Shown here piece after piece: positions 1-7,783 of a stretch of DNA of 64,000 nucleotides; position 1 is the stretch's first letter, and each line of letters starts with the position of its first letter. The stretch covers positions 186,001 to 250,000 of the forward strand of contig NZ_NSBU01000004.1 of NCBI RefSeq assembly GCF_002285415.1, written 5' to 3'. This stretch comes from Actibacterium pelagium. Lineage in GTDB: Bacteria; Pseudomonadota; Alphaproteobacteria; Rhodobacterales; Rhodobacteraceae. A program made the position numbers and the translations under genes. The notes under the pieces are model-generated. The model was not told where the DNA came from and did not search any database. It worked only from the letters and a program-made list of their open reading frames with translations.

Positions 1-388
1 TCACATCAGCGCGGCCTTCGTTCAGGCACAACACCCCGTTGGGAAGCATCCCAAAGTTCCCCGGACCGGCCGAAGTCACCAGCCGCATCTCTTGCACGCC
101 ATCTTCGACATACAGACCCACCGGGCTGCGGTCGCTGTGATACATGCCCGCGTTCATGGCAACGCCAAGGGTCAGACCCTCGGCCTCGAGCGCTTGTTTC
201 ACCCGCGAGAAACTGCCCAGCACCCGACCGTCCTTGTCGCGCAGGAACAGCCGCAGCTCTTCTGCCGCCGGATCAACAGTGCAAACGGTGAAAGGGGTCT
301 CGTCGAAGCGCAGCTTCTCACAAGTTGCGGCCCCGGCCGGGGTGGCCAAGGCCAGTAAGAACAGGAAAACGGCCTTAAGCCGGATCAT
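1..388 (-). CDS. Phosphodiester glycosidase-like secreted protein (DUF2233/NAGPA type), 3' end outside window
   Basis: Reading the minus strand from the ATG at 388 gives an open frame with no stop to the window edge, about 129 residues. It starts with a signal peptide ([20 protein letters not shown], with Ala-Gly-Ala before the likely cleavage site). The mature part has the pattern of the phosphodiester glycosidase / N-acetylglucosamine-1-phosphodiester alpha-N-acetylglucosaminidase fold: [20 protein letters not shown] followed by [12 protein letters not shown]. The Asn-Ala-Gly-Met-Tyr segment is characteristic of this family. The start overlaps the rbfA stop by 14 nt, so it is probably translated from the same transcript as rbfA. 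Proteins of this family sit in the periplasm or outside the cell; the substrate cannot be predicted. Truncated only because the window ends. Confidence 0.72.
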   Translation of the reverse strand, partial: MIRLKAVFLFLLALATPAGAATCEKLRFDETPFTVCTVDPAAEELRLFLRDKDGRVLGSFSRVKQALEAEGLTLGVAMNAGMYHSDRSPVGLYVEDGVQEMRLVTSAGPGNFGMLPNGVLCLNEGRADV

Positions 389-785
389 CCCTGTCCTCTG
401 TATCGCGGACCACGTTCTCTTGTGACAAGAGACGGCGCGTCTCGTCCATCTGGTCGAAGGTCTCATCCAGAACGAAGCGTAGGTCAGGTGCGTATTTCAG
501 CGAGCAGGCCTTGCCGACCATGCGCCGCAACTCGCCCTTGTTCCGGCGCAACGCGACCAAAGCCTCTTCCGCCCCCTTGCCGCCCAAAGGCAGGACAAAG
601 GCCGTCGCGATCTTAAGGTCGGGAGAGGTCCGAACCTCGCCAACCGTGATCGACATCCGGTTCAGCTCTGGATCGTGCACGTCGCCCCGCATCAGAACGT
701 CCGACAAGGTGCGCCGGATCAGTTCGCCTACCCGCAGCTGCCGCTGCGACGGGCCGGGCCCGTCATGAAATTTGTTTTTCGCCAT
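375..785 (-). CDS. rbfA: Ribosome-binding factor A
   Basis: This 136-residue KH-type protein binds the 30S subunit and helps mature the 5' end of 16S rRNA. The N-terminus ([20 protein letters not shown]), the central [20 protein letters not shown] segment and the [17 protein letters not shown] segment are standard RbfA landmarks, and the length is normal. The start at 785 (MAKNKF) is preferred because family members begin this way; an in-frame ATG at 794 would add three residues and neither has a strong ribosome-binding site. It is divergent from dapB, with about 80 bp between them, and overlaps the downstream secreted-protein gene by 14 nt. Confidence 0.93.
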   Translation of the reverse strand: MAKNKFHDGPGPSQRQLRVGELIRRTLSDVLMRGDVHDPELNRMSITVGEVRTSPDLKIATAFVLPLGGKGAEEALVALRRNKGELRRMVGKACSLKYAPDLRFVLDETFDQMDETRRLLSQENVVRDTEDRDDPA

Positions 786-866
786 AAGGCGCATCTAAGC
801 GATCAGCTTCGCTTTGCCAAGGGCGGGGCTGGCGGCTATACCTCCGAGAAAGAAGTGGAGAGCGAC

Positions 867-1676
867 ATGACCGACCTGCCGGGTATCGTGATTACAGGGG
901 CCTCGGGCCGTATGGGCCAGATGCTGATCAAAACCGTGATGGCCAGCGACAAGGCCCGTCTGGTCGGCGCGCTGGAACGTCCCGGTCATGACTGGATCGG
1001 CCGCGACGCAGGCGAAGTTGCTGGCGCAGGCCACGCAGGCGTACCCATCACAGACGATGCGGTCGAAGCCTTCGCCAAGGCGCAGGCGGTGATCGACTTT
1101 ACCGCGCCCGCCGCCACCGTTGAATTCGCCGCCTTGGCCGCGCAGGCCCGTGCCGTGCATGTCATCGGCACCACCGGCATGTCCGAGGACGAGATCGCCA
1201 AGCTTGGCCCTGCCGCCCGCCACGCGGTCATCATCCGCGCAGGCAATATGAGCCTTGGGGTCAACCTGCTGACCACTCTGACCAAGAAAGTCGCCGAAGC
1301 CTTGGGCATGGACTATGACATCGAGGTGATCGAGGCCCATCACCACCACAAGGTCGACGCGCCCTCCGGCACCGCCCTGATGCTGGGCCAAGCCGCCGCC
1401 GATGGTCTGGGCGTTGACCTGAACGAGGTCGCCGACCGCGGCCGCGACGGCATCACCGGCGCCCGTACCCGCGGCCACATCGGCTTCCACGCCATACGTG
1501 GCGGCGACATCATCGGCGAGCATGACGTCCTGTTTGCTGGCCCGGGTGAACGCATTACCTTGCGCCACGTGGCCTCTGACCGTTCGGTCTTTGCCAATGG
1601 CGCGCTGCGCGCGGCACTTTGGGGACAAGACAAAAGCCCGGGTGAATATGACATGGTGGATGTGCTGGGGCTGTAA
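867..1676 (+). CDS. dapB: 4-hydroxy-tetrahydrodipicolinate reductase
   Basis: DapB catalyses the NAD(P)H-dependent reduction step of the diaminopimelate/lysine pathway in the cytoplasm. The 269-residue protein has the N-terminal dinucleotide-binding loop GASGRMGQ and the catalytic segment [15 protein letters not shown], where the His and Lys match the catalytic pair of E. coli DapB. The ATG at 867 was chosen because it follows a GGAG box at 856-859 and gives [17 protein letters not shown], the usual distance to the nucleotide loop; the open frame extends further upstream but overlaps rbfA. The run of four His is the catalytic motif, not a tag-like oddity. Confidence 0.97.
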   Translation: MTDLPGIVITGASGRMGQMLIKTVMASDKARLVGALERPGHDWIGRDAGEVAGAGHAGVPITDDAVEAFAKAQAVIDFTAPAATVEFAALAAQARAVHVIGTTGMSEDEIAKLGPAARHAVIIRAGNMSLGVNLLTTLTKKVAEALGMDYDIEVIEAHHHHKVDAPSGTALMLGQAAADGLGVDLNEVADRGRDGITGARTRGHIGFHAIRGGDIIGEHDVLFAGPGERITLRHVASDRSVFANGALRAALWGQDKSPGEYDMVDVLGL

Positions 1677-1791
1677 CCGCCCTGCGCGTTCCGGCCTTTG
1701 CCGATTGACGCGGCCGCTTACCGACGCGGGTCACGCCAAGTCGGTGCGTTGATTCCGAAAAAGTGATCCAATCCGGGCTTGGAAGCGTAGT

Positions 1792-1808
1792 CGGGGTATA
1801 TGACCCCG
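1792..1808 (+). promoter_or_regulatory. Perfect 6-bp palindrome in the leader of the 1819 gene
   Basis: CGGGGT-ATATG-ACCCCG forms a perfect six-pair hairpin with a five-base loop, ending 10 nt before the ATG at 1819 and immediately before its GAGG ribosome-binding site. It could be an operator or an RNA hairpin affecting ribosome access. No poly-T follows, so it is not a terminator. Confidence 0.35.
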
Positions 1809-1818
1809 CGAGGTTCCC

Positions 1819-2160
1819 ATGCGTTGGATCGCCATAGTCTTCATCCTGTCCGCCAGCCCGGCTCTGGCTTTTGACCGCGTCACAACGCGGGACGACTTCC
1901 TGCAACTTGTTCAAGGCAGCCAGCTAAAGGCGCTTGGCGTGCGCCTTCGCGTCGGGGCCGACGGATCGATCAAAGGTCGGGCTTTTGGCTATGACGTCAC
2001 CGGCGACTGGCAATGGCAAGACGGCTATTTCTGCCGCACGATGGACCTTGGCGGCGACCCGATCGAGTTCAACTGCCAAGAGGTCAACAGCAAAGGCAAC
2101 CGGATCCGCTTTCAATCGGACCGCGGCACCGGAGAGACCGCCACTTTGAAGATCGACTGA
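1819..2160 (+). CDS. Small secreted protein of unknown function
   Basis: A 113-residue protein with a clear signal peptide (MRWIAIVFILSASPALA, cleavage before FDRV). The mature part has short beta-type stretches: FLQLVQGSQLKALGVRLRV, then GRAFGYDVTGDWQWQDGYF, and two Cys (in YFCR and FNCQE) that could pair in the periplasm. From memory, relatives in roseobacters are often labelled dihydrodipicolinate reductase; that name appears to have leaked from the neighbouring dapB, because this protein has no nucleotide-binding loop and no DapB catalytic motif. It is separated from dapB by 142 bp containing a palindrome (1792-1808) and ends convergent to the RTX-like gene with an 8-nt gap. Function unknown. 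Confidence 0.8.
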   Translation: MRWIAIVFILSASPALAFDRVTTRDDFLQLVQGSQLKALGVRLRVGADGSIKGRAFGYDVTGDWQWQDGYFCRTMDLGGDPIEFNCQEVNSKGNRIRFQSDRGTGETATLKID

Positions 2161-2167
2161 CCCGGAT

Positions 2168-4192
2168 CTATGCCAACAGGCCGATCAGGTTCTCTCCATC
2201 CAACAGAATTTCCTCCACGTTGCTGAAATGAACCGTCTGGTTGCCATAGGTCAGCGTGTAGCTGTTTGTACTTCCAGCAGTCAGCGAGTAATCGGACAGA
2301 TCCCCATCGGCCAGTTCGACAATGTCGTAGCCGCCTTCCGGGCCAAGGTGATACGGCCAGCCGCCCTGCACAAAAAAGGACTGCGCTGACGCGTCTGCAT
2401 CCAGGTCCAGCAACAGGTAATCGTCGCCCGTGCCCAGGTCGATTTCGCCATCGATTCCAGTGCCATCCAGCGCCTCGCCCGGGCCGGTCGTGATTTCGAC
2501 ATGGTCATTGCCATGGCCCGTGTCGATATCCAGCCCCATCTCATCCCACAAAATCGGGTTGTCCACGCGCAGATCGATCAGCAACGTATCATTCCCATCG
2601 CCCATCCAGATGTCGGTCGAGATCAGTGCGCCCAAAGCGCCATACCCGTCAGGCGTGGGGTTGGTGATCTTGACCTGCATAAGGTCATTACCTTCCCCCA
2701 TGTTGAACTCGCTCAGGCCGAATTGCAGAACGCCCGGCCCGTCCATCTCGACGAACAGCTGATCGTTGTCATCGCCCATGTCGACATTCAGGCCAGAGAT
2801 CGTCGCGCCACCCGTCGTGTCGCTGTCGATGACCAGAACATCCTCGCCCGCGCCCATAGCGATATCCACGATCTCCATATGGCCGGTCGCGTCATCGAAC
2901 AGGAACACCAGCTTGTCGTTGCCCAGCCCCGTATAGAAGGCAAGGTCATCGTAGTTGGGGTTTTCAAACCCCGAGTACCAGAAGTCGTTCCAGCTGAACC
3001 CTTCGATGTAATGAGTGTTGATGATCTTGGCATCATCGCCATCGGTAAAGGCTACGATATCCGGATAGCTTGGGTCGTTGGTCAGGCCGTTCAGTTCAGG
3101 CAGAACCGGCGCGGTCGAGGGATCAAGGCCCAGCAGCCCGTAATCCACGCGGCCATTGGCATCCAGATAGGTCGGCACCGGGTCATCCGCTCCATTCACC
3201 ACGATAATGACATCCTGAACCTCTGATACGGCGCCGTGCTGGTCCATGGCCTGTACCTGCAGGGTCAGTTCCAGCGTTTCGCCGGAGTTCATCAGCTGGA
3301 AGCCCGCACCGGGATCAACAGTCACCACCGTTCCGTCCAAGGACACCGCCACCCCATCAGGTGCCGAGACAATCGCATAAGACAGGCTGGACCCGTCATC
3401 ATCGCTGTCCACATCCTGCCCAAGCGTGGCCAGATCGAACTGCACCGCACCAGCGTCTTCGGTTACCTGAATCTCTGCATCATCCAGCATGGTCGGGGCG
3501 TCGTTCAGCCCGATCACCTGAATTTCCATCTTCGGATCAATCCCGTCGGCCACGGCCACACCAAGATTGATGTCGAAGGTTACGACCTCAACCTCGCCTT
3601 CCGCCAAATAGCTGCGGTCGACCGTGGTCGGGTCAAACTCGAAGGTCGAGGTGCGCTTGCGCCCGCTGGCCACGTCTTCGACGATATGTTCGATATTGGT
3701 GATCCAGCCCTGCGTGTTGGGGTTGAAGGTGAAACTTGCATAGACCGACCGGTCATCCAGATCGTAATATTCGATCGTGACATAGACGGGCGTGTCCACC
3801 GTGGTCGACACCGGCGCCTGATAGAAATAGGCCGGGTTATCGTCGTACAGAAGATAGGTGTAATCATCGAACTGAATCGCTTCGACCTTGGTCAGCGTAT
3901 CCCGGCCCTCGTTTCCGTCTGCAGAGTTCAGGTCGGTGACAATGGCGTTGTTCTTGCGATCAAAGCTCCAACTGAAATCATGGATACTGCCGCGATAAAC
4001 CGCGGTATCGAATCCGTCGCCGCCATTGATCTTGTCGTCGCCTTCCAGCCCGGTGAACGTGTCATTTCCCGCGCCACCGCCAAGACGGTCTGACCCGGAC
4101 GTGCCAATTACGGTCAGATCAACGACCGGATCCGTTCCGCCGCCGTCACCACCACCATCAGAGGGTTTGCCACCTTTTTTGCCGCGCGCCAT
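2168..4192 (-). CDS. Large RTX-like calcium-binding protein with a VCBS/cadherin-like domain
   Basis: A 674-residue acidic protein without a Sec signal peptide. Start 4192 (MARGKKGG) is chosen because GGAG lies 6 nt upstream; an ATG at 4222 has no such site. Layout: Gly-rich N-terminus; classical RTX motifs at about residues 30-70 (GGGAGNDTF, then GLEGDDKINGGDGFD); an RTX-associated segment ending DTLTKVEAIQFDD (about 100-110); a VCBS/cadherin-like domain at about 230-338 (LNDAPTMLDDAEIQVTEDAG...); then seven spaced GxGND-like motifs from about 421 to 591. The end NQTVHFSNVEEILLDGENL resembles RTX C-termini. Such proteins usually leave by type I secretion and fold on calcium; no transporter genes are nearby. 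Probably an adhesin or surface protein rather than an enzyme, since no catalytic motif is visible. Confidence 0.78.
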   Translation of the reverse strand: MARGKKGGKPSDGGGDGGGTDPVVDLTVIGTSGSDRLGGGAGNDTFTGLEGDDKINGGDGFDTAVYRGSIHDFSWSFDRKNNAIVTDLNSADGNEGRDTLTKVEAIQFDDYTYLLYDDNPAYFYQAPVSTTVDTPVYVTIEYYDLDDRSVYASFTFNPNTQGWITNIEHIVEDVASGRKRTSTFEFDPTTVDRSYLAEGEVEVVTFDINLGVAVADGIDPKMEIQVIGLNDAPTMLDDAEIQVTEDAGAVQFDLATLGQDVDSDDDGSSLSYAIVSAPDGVAVSLDGTVVTVDPGAGFQLMNSGETLELTLQVQAMDQHGAVSEVQDVIIVVNGADDPVPTYLDANGRVDYGLLGLDPSTAPVLPELNGLTNDPSYPDIVAFTDGDDAKIINTHYIEGFSWNDFWYSGFENPNYDDLAFYTGLGNDKLVFLFDDATGHMEIVDIAMGAGEDVLVIDSDTTGGATISGLNVDMGDDNDQLFVEMDGPGVLQFGLSEFNMGEGNDLMQVKITNPTPDGYGALGALISTDIWMGDGNDTLLIDLRVDNPILWDEMGLDIDTGHGNDHVEITTGPGEALDGTGIDGEIDLGTGDDYLLLDLDADASAQSFFVQGGWPYHLGPEGGYDIVELADGDLSDYSLTAGSTNSYTLTYGNQTVHFSNVEEILLDGENLIGLLA
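2408..2935 (-). repeat. Seven degenerate, widely spaced GxGND-type repeats in the RTX-like protein
   Basis: Within the protein encoded at 2168-4192 the hexads TGLGND, MGAGED, MGDDND, MGEGND, MGDGND, TGHGND and LGTGDD begin near residues 421, 446, 472, 498, 530, 558 and 586. Each is followed by alternating hydrophobic residues (for example TLLIDL, LMQVKI). The spacing is 25-32 residues, much longer than the nine-residue step of canonical RTX repeats, which suggests long beta-solenoid coils each carrying one calcium-type turn. Confidence 0.6.
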
Positions 4193-4229
4193 GAAAAACT
4201 CCGCTCTAAAATCAATTGTCAAAAATGCA

Positions 4230-4246
4230 GGGCCATCGGGTGGCCC
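4230..4246 (-). promoter_or_regulatory. Hairpin in the leader of the RTX-like gene
   Basis: GGGCCA and TGGCCC form a six-pair stem with a five-base loop. On the minus strand it is followed by TGCATTTTT, so it resembles a weak attenuator or terminator placed inside the 5' leader, about 40 nt before the start codon at 4192. Confidence 0.3.
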
Positions 4247-4351
4247 GGTCTCTAAAATATCTCGCCCCGAGACTTCCTTAATTTTCAGAGTTTTGCAATC
4301 ACAAGTCGTTCATTGCGCCAAAATCGGCAACGATGAGTCTCGGTGCGTAAA

Positions 4352-4360
4352 ATTGTATCA
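4352..4360 (-). promoter_or_regulatory. Possible extended -10 promoter for the RTX-like gene
   Basis: On the minus strand the sequence TGATACAAT matches an extended -10 element (TGn plus a TATAAT-like hexamer, TACAAT). No good -35 hexamer is seen 17 nt upstream. If used, the leader would be about 150 nt and include the hairpin at 4230-4246. This lies in the 234-bp gap (4193-4426) between the RTX-like gene and the DUF1674 gene, which holds no convincing coding sequence. Confidence 0.3.
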
Positions 4361-4426
4361 GATTCAATGGGGTTAGCGCAGCCAACCGCCCAGCAACGAC
4401 GGGGGCGCCACCCCAAAACATTGCGA

Positions 4427-4606
4427 TTAGAAATCGATCGCGATACCCTTCTTTTCCCAATCGCCATAGCGCACGGGTTCGGGGCCCTCGCGGCCGCCCA
4501 GCTCTGTTGGCAGTTCCAGCTCTTTGGCCTTCTTGCGGCGCTCTTCGGCTTCGGCCAGGGCGCGCTTGGCTGCCTCGGGCAGGTCTTTCTTGATATCGTC
4601 AGACAT
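4427..4606 (-). CDS. DUF1674 / SDHAF4-like succinate dehydrogenase assembly factor
   Basis: A 59-residue protein, start at 4606 (MSDDIKKDL). A charged helical N-terminus (AAKRALAEAEERRKKA) is followed by the diagnostic C-terminal block GREGPEPVRYGDWEKKGIAI-DF, which closely matches the conserved C-terminus of the SDHAF4/DUF1674 family. In mitochondria this family protects the flavinated SdhA subunit during assembly of succinate dehydrogenase; the same role is inferred here. The frame extends upstream to 4714 but that part overlaps the divergent rsmB gene and is not family-like. An AAGGAG box lies just upstream of the chosen start. About 70 bp separate it from the divergent rsmB start. Confidence 0.88.
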   Translation of the reverse strand: MSDDIKKDLPEAAKRALAEAEERRKKAKELELPTELGGREGPEPVRYGDWEKKGIAIDF

Positions 4607-4677
4607 GGGCCGCTCCTTGTGGGTGGGTCCCACTTGATATACGCCCCTGATCACAAGCTGCAAGTAAGGACGGGCCC

Positions 4678-5952
4678 ATGGCCAAGGATATCGACAAGGC
4701 GCGCGGCGCTGCATGGACGCTGGTGAATGCCATCACCGAAGAGCACTTCCTGCTGTCAGAGCTTCAGGGCAAAGACAGCCCATTGAACGGCCTGACCCCG
4801 CCGGAACAGGCTCGCGCCCAGCGTCTGGCGCTTGGCACCCTGCGCTATGCGGGTCGTGTCGATGCCCTGCTGAAGCCGCTGATGCGCAAGCACCCCCCAG
4901 CAGAGGTCCGCAACCTTCTGCGCCTTGCCGTGGTCGACCTGATGACCGGCGGCGCGGCAGCCCATGGCGTGGTCAACACCGCGGTCGAGATGATCAAGGC
5001 CGACCCGCAGACACGGCCCATGGCGGGTCTGGTCAACGCGGTCCTGCGCCGGGCCGCCGAGATGCAGGGCGAATGGGACGAACTTCCCCCGCAACGCATG
5101 GCCGGCTGGCTGCGTGGCCGGGTCGAGGGCCAATACGGCCGCGCCACCACGCTGGCGATTGAGGCCGGGCAGGAACCGCCCGCCCCTCTGGACCTGACAC
5201 CCCGCGATGGCGATACCGCCAAACTGGCCGAGATGGTCGGCGGCACGCCCCTGCCCACCGGCAGCGTGCGCCTGAAAGACGCCAAGCAGGTCTCGAACCT
5301 GCCCGGCTACAACGAAGGCGCTTGGTGGGTGCAGGACGCCGCCGCAGCCTTGCCCGTGAAACTGCTGAATCCACAGAAGGGAGAGGCCATTCTGGATCTG
5401 TGCGCCGCTCCGGGCGGCAAAACCATGCAACTGGCCGCGGCCGGGGCCAAGGTGACGGCGCTGGATATCTCGGACCACCGGATGCAGCGGGTCAGACAGA
5501 ACCTGATCCGCACCCAGCTAGAGGCCAAAACCGTCGTGGCCGATGCGCTGGAATGGGTGCCAAGTTCCCTGTTCGATGCGATCCTGCTGGACGCACCCTG
5601 TTCGGCCACAGGCACCATCCGCCGCCACCCGGACCTGCCCTTTGCCAAGTCCGGCGCGGATATCAAACCGCTCTTTGGCCTACAGGCCGAAATGATCGAC
5701 CGGGCCCTGCAACTGCTGAAACCCGGCGGGCGGCTGGTGTTCTGTACCTGCTCTTTGCTGCGCGAAGAGGGAGAGTTCCCGCTGCGTGACGCGCTAGAGC
5801 GTCACCCGACCCTGCAAATCGACGACACCCTGCCCACTGGCGTCCCCGAGGACTGGCGGGCGGAAGGTGGCGGGCTGCGCACCCGTCCCGACTATTGGGC
5901 CGAACAGGGCGGCATGGACGGATTCTTCATGGTCCAGCTGCGGAAGGCCTGA
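4678..5952 (+). CDS. rsmB: RsmB-type 16S rRNA (cytosine-C5) methyltransferase
   Basis: A 424-residue SAM-dependent RNA methyltransferase of the NOP2/Sun family. The N-terminal third (about 1-140) is a NusB-like RNA-binding domain (ARAQRLALGTLRYAGRVDAL...). The catalytic part has the SAM loop DLCAAPGGKTMQLAA, the motif IV cysteine block DAPCSATGTIRRHPD and the catalytic TCS block FCTCSLLREEGE. It ends DYWAEQGGMDGFFMVQLRK, a usual family ending. It methylates a cytosine of 16S rRNA in the cytoplasm. The heparinase-like gene follows on the same strand after 82 bp. The start ATG follows GGACGGGCCC, a weak site. Confidence 0.92.
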   Translation: MAKDIDKARGAAWTLVNAITEEHFLLSELQGKDSPLNGLTPPEQARAQRLALGTLRYAGRVDALLKPLMRKHPPAEVRNLLRLAVVDLMTGGAAAHGVVNTAVEMIKADPQTRPMAGLVNAVLRRAAEMQGEWDELPPQRMAGWLRGRVEGQYGRATTLAIEAGQEPPAPLDLTPRDGDTAKLAEMVGGTPLPTGSVRLKDAKQVSNLPGYNEGAWWVQDAAAALPVKLLNPQKGEAILDLCAAPGGKTMQLAAAGAKVTALDISDHRMQRVRQNLIRTQLEAKTVVADALEWVPSSLFDAILLDAPCSATGTIRRHPDLPFAKSGADIKPLFGLQAEMIDRALQLLKPGGRLVFCTCSLLREEGEFPLRDALERHPTLQIDDTLPTGVPEDWRAEGGGLRTRPDYWAEQGGMDGFFMVQLRKA

Positions 5953-6034
5953 TCCACTGAAACGGTGACAGCGCGCGCCGCGCCGCCTATGCTGCCCCCA
6001 ACAGGGGTAAAACAAGGCAGGCGGGCGAACGGGC

Positions 6035-7762
6035 GTGACTGGGCAAGGCAGGCAAACATGGCTGGCCACTTTGGGCCTGCGCCTTCGGGCGCTGATCGGC
6101 GGCCTGCCGCGCCCGACGGGCCGTTTCAACTTTCATCCCCAACCCTATTCCATTGGTGATCCGGGCCATGGCCGGGACCTTGCCAATGGCATCTACGACT
6201 TCAGCGGCTTCCGGATCGAGGCCCCCGAAACAGGCATCTTCGACCTGCCCGCCCAAAGCGATGCGCTGTCTGATGCGGTGCAGGGCTTTGACTGGCTGGA
6301 CCACCTTGCCGCCGATGGCACCTTGATGGCCCGCCAAAAGGCGCAGGACTGGGTTCTGACCTGGGTCAGCCGCTATGGCGCCACCGCAGGTCAGGTCGAT
6401 CTGACCGGGCGGCGCCTCTTGCGGATGCTGTTGCACTCGGAATTCCTGATCGACGGGATGGACGACACGCAGGTCTCGAAGCTGATCAACAGCATGGGGC
6501 GCCAAGCCAATCAGCTGCATCTGGACTGGGGGCGCACGGCCCATGGCCTGTCGCGGTTCGAGGCTTTGGCTGGCCTGCTGTTCGCCGGACTTTGCCTTGA
6601 GGGCCTGAACCGCCATGTCGAACCCGCACTTCGGGCGTTGGACGCAGAGGCCCAAAGCTGGGTCGATGACCGTGGCCGCATCCCCACCCGCAACCCCGAA
6701 GAACTGCTGCACATCCTCTGCCTGCTGATCTGGATCGAACATGTTCTGGCCGAGGTCCACCGCGCCCCCGGTGTCGGCGTGACAGAGGCGATCGTGCGCA
6801 TCGCCCCGGTCCTGCGCAGCCTGCGCCATGCCGATGGGTCCCTTGCGCGGTTTCACGGTGGTGGCCGCGGCCCCGAGGGCTGGCTGGATTTTGCGCTTGC
6901 CCAATCAGGGGTCCGCAAGCTTGACCCCAACCCCCTGTCGATGGGTATCGCGCGCCTTGCCGCGCTGCGCTCGACCCTGATGGTGGATTGCGCCGCGCCA
7001 CCGCCCCCTGAACACGCGCATCTGGCCCATGCTTCGGCCCTCGCGTTCGAACTGACCTCGGGCCGTCGCCCGATCATCGTCAGTTGCGGATCGGGCCGCA
7101 GCATGGGGGCAGACTGGCAGCAGGTCGGGCGCGAAACGGCCGCCCATTCGACGCTGGTCGTGAACGGTCACAGCCAAGGCGACTTCACCCCGACCCGGCG
7201 CGGCCAGAAGACCCTGCCACCGCTTCAGAACGGCCCCCGGCAGGTCTGGGCCGATGTGGTCGAATCCGAGATCGGCAAAGGCGTCGAATGCTGGCACGAC
7301 GCCTATCGTAGGCGCTATGGGCTGATCCACTCGCGCCAACTGGCGCTTTCCAGCAATGGCCGGGTTCTGGCGGGGCAGGATACGCTGGCCGCCGTCACCG
7401 ACTCTGATCGCCAAAAGCTGACCGAGACCTCTGACGGGCTGCACGGCATGCCGTTTTCCATCCATTTCCACCTGCACCCCGATGTCGAAGTGATCCCCGG
7501 CTCTGACGGGCGCGTGGTCACTTTGGCGCTGGCCAGCGGGGAAAACTGGGTCTTCCGCCACGACGGCCACCGCAACCTGTCGGTCGATCCCAGCACCTAT
7601 CTGGACGGCGGAGACCTGCGACCAATTCCCGCGAAACAGCTTATTTTGAAGGGTCGACTGCTGAAAGACGCGGTTCAGGTCAATTGGAGCCTTGCAAAAG
7701 ACGACGAAACCCCGCAAGGCATCCGCGACCTCGTTCAGGACGGGGCCTCGACCAACGACTGA
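6035..7762 (+). CDS. Heparinase II/III family protein
   Basis: A 575-residue protein of the heparinase II/III-like family, starting at GTG 6035 (MTGQGRQTWLATLGLRLRAL). An alpha-helical N-terminal half, including GIYDFSGFRIEAP and WLDHLAADGTLMARQKAQDWV, precedes a beta-rich C-terminal domain from about residue 330 (GRRPIIVSCGSGRSMGADWQ, AHSTLVVNGHSQGDF, NWVFRHDG). The His in AHSTLVV and the Tyr of the RRRYGLIHSRQL segment occupy positions expected for a polysaccharide lyase active site. Homologues are common between rsmB and purH in Rhodobacterales (recalled, not searched). The true substrate is unknown; cell-wall or capsule glycan remodelling is plausible. No clear signal peptide is seen. purH starts 21 nt after its stop. 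Confidence 0.85.
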   Translation: MTGQGRQTWLATLGLRLRALIGGLPRPTGRFNFHPQPYSIGDPGHGRDLANGIYDFSGFRIEAPETGIFDLPAQSDALSDAVQGFDWLDHLAADGTLMARQKAQDWVLTWVSRYGATAGQVDLTGRRLLRMLLHSEFLIDGMDDTQVSKLINSMGRQANQLHLDWGRTAHGLSRFEALAGLLFAGLCLEGLNRHVEPALRALDAEAQSWVDDRGRIPTRNPEELLHILCLLIWIEHVLAEVHRAPGVGVTEAIVRIAPVLRSLRHADGSLARFHGGGRGPEGWLDFALAQSGVRKLDPNPLSMGIARLAALRSTLMVDCAAPPPPEHAHLAHASALAFELTSGRRPIIVSCGSGRSMGADWQQVGRETAAHSTLVVNGHSQGDFTPTRRGQKTLPPLQNGPRQVWADVVESEIGKGVECWHDAYRRRYGLIHSRQLALSSNGRVLAGQDTLAAVTDSDRQKLTETSDGLHGMPFSIHFHLHPDVEVIPGSDGRVVTLALASGENWVFRHDGHRNLSVDPSTYLDGGDLRPIPAKQLILKGRLLKDAVQVNWSLAKDDETPQGIRDLVQDGASTND

Positions 7763-7783
7763 CTGCATTTACAGGACTGACCG

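Noticed and set aside
3236-4093. Plus-strand frame opposite the RTX-like gene
   Set aside because: Antisense shadow; the RTX and VCBS motifs on the minus strand explain the region.
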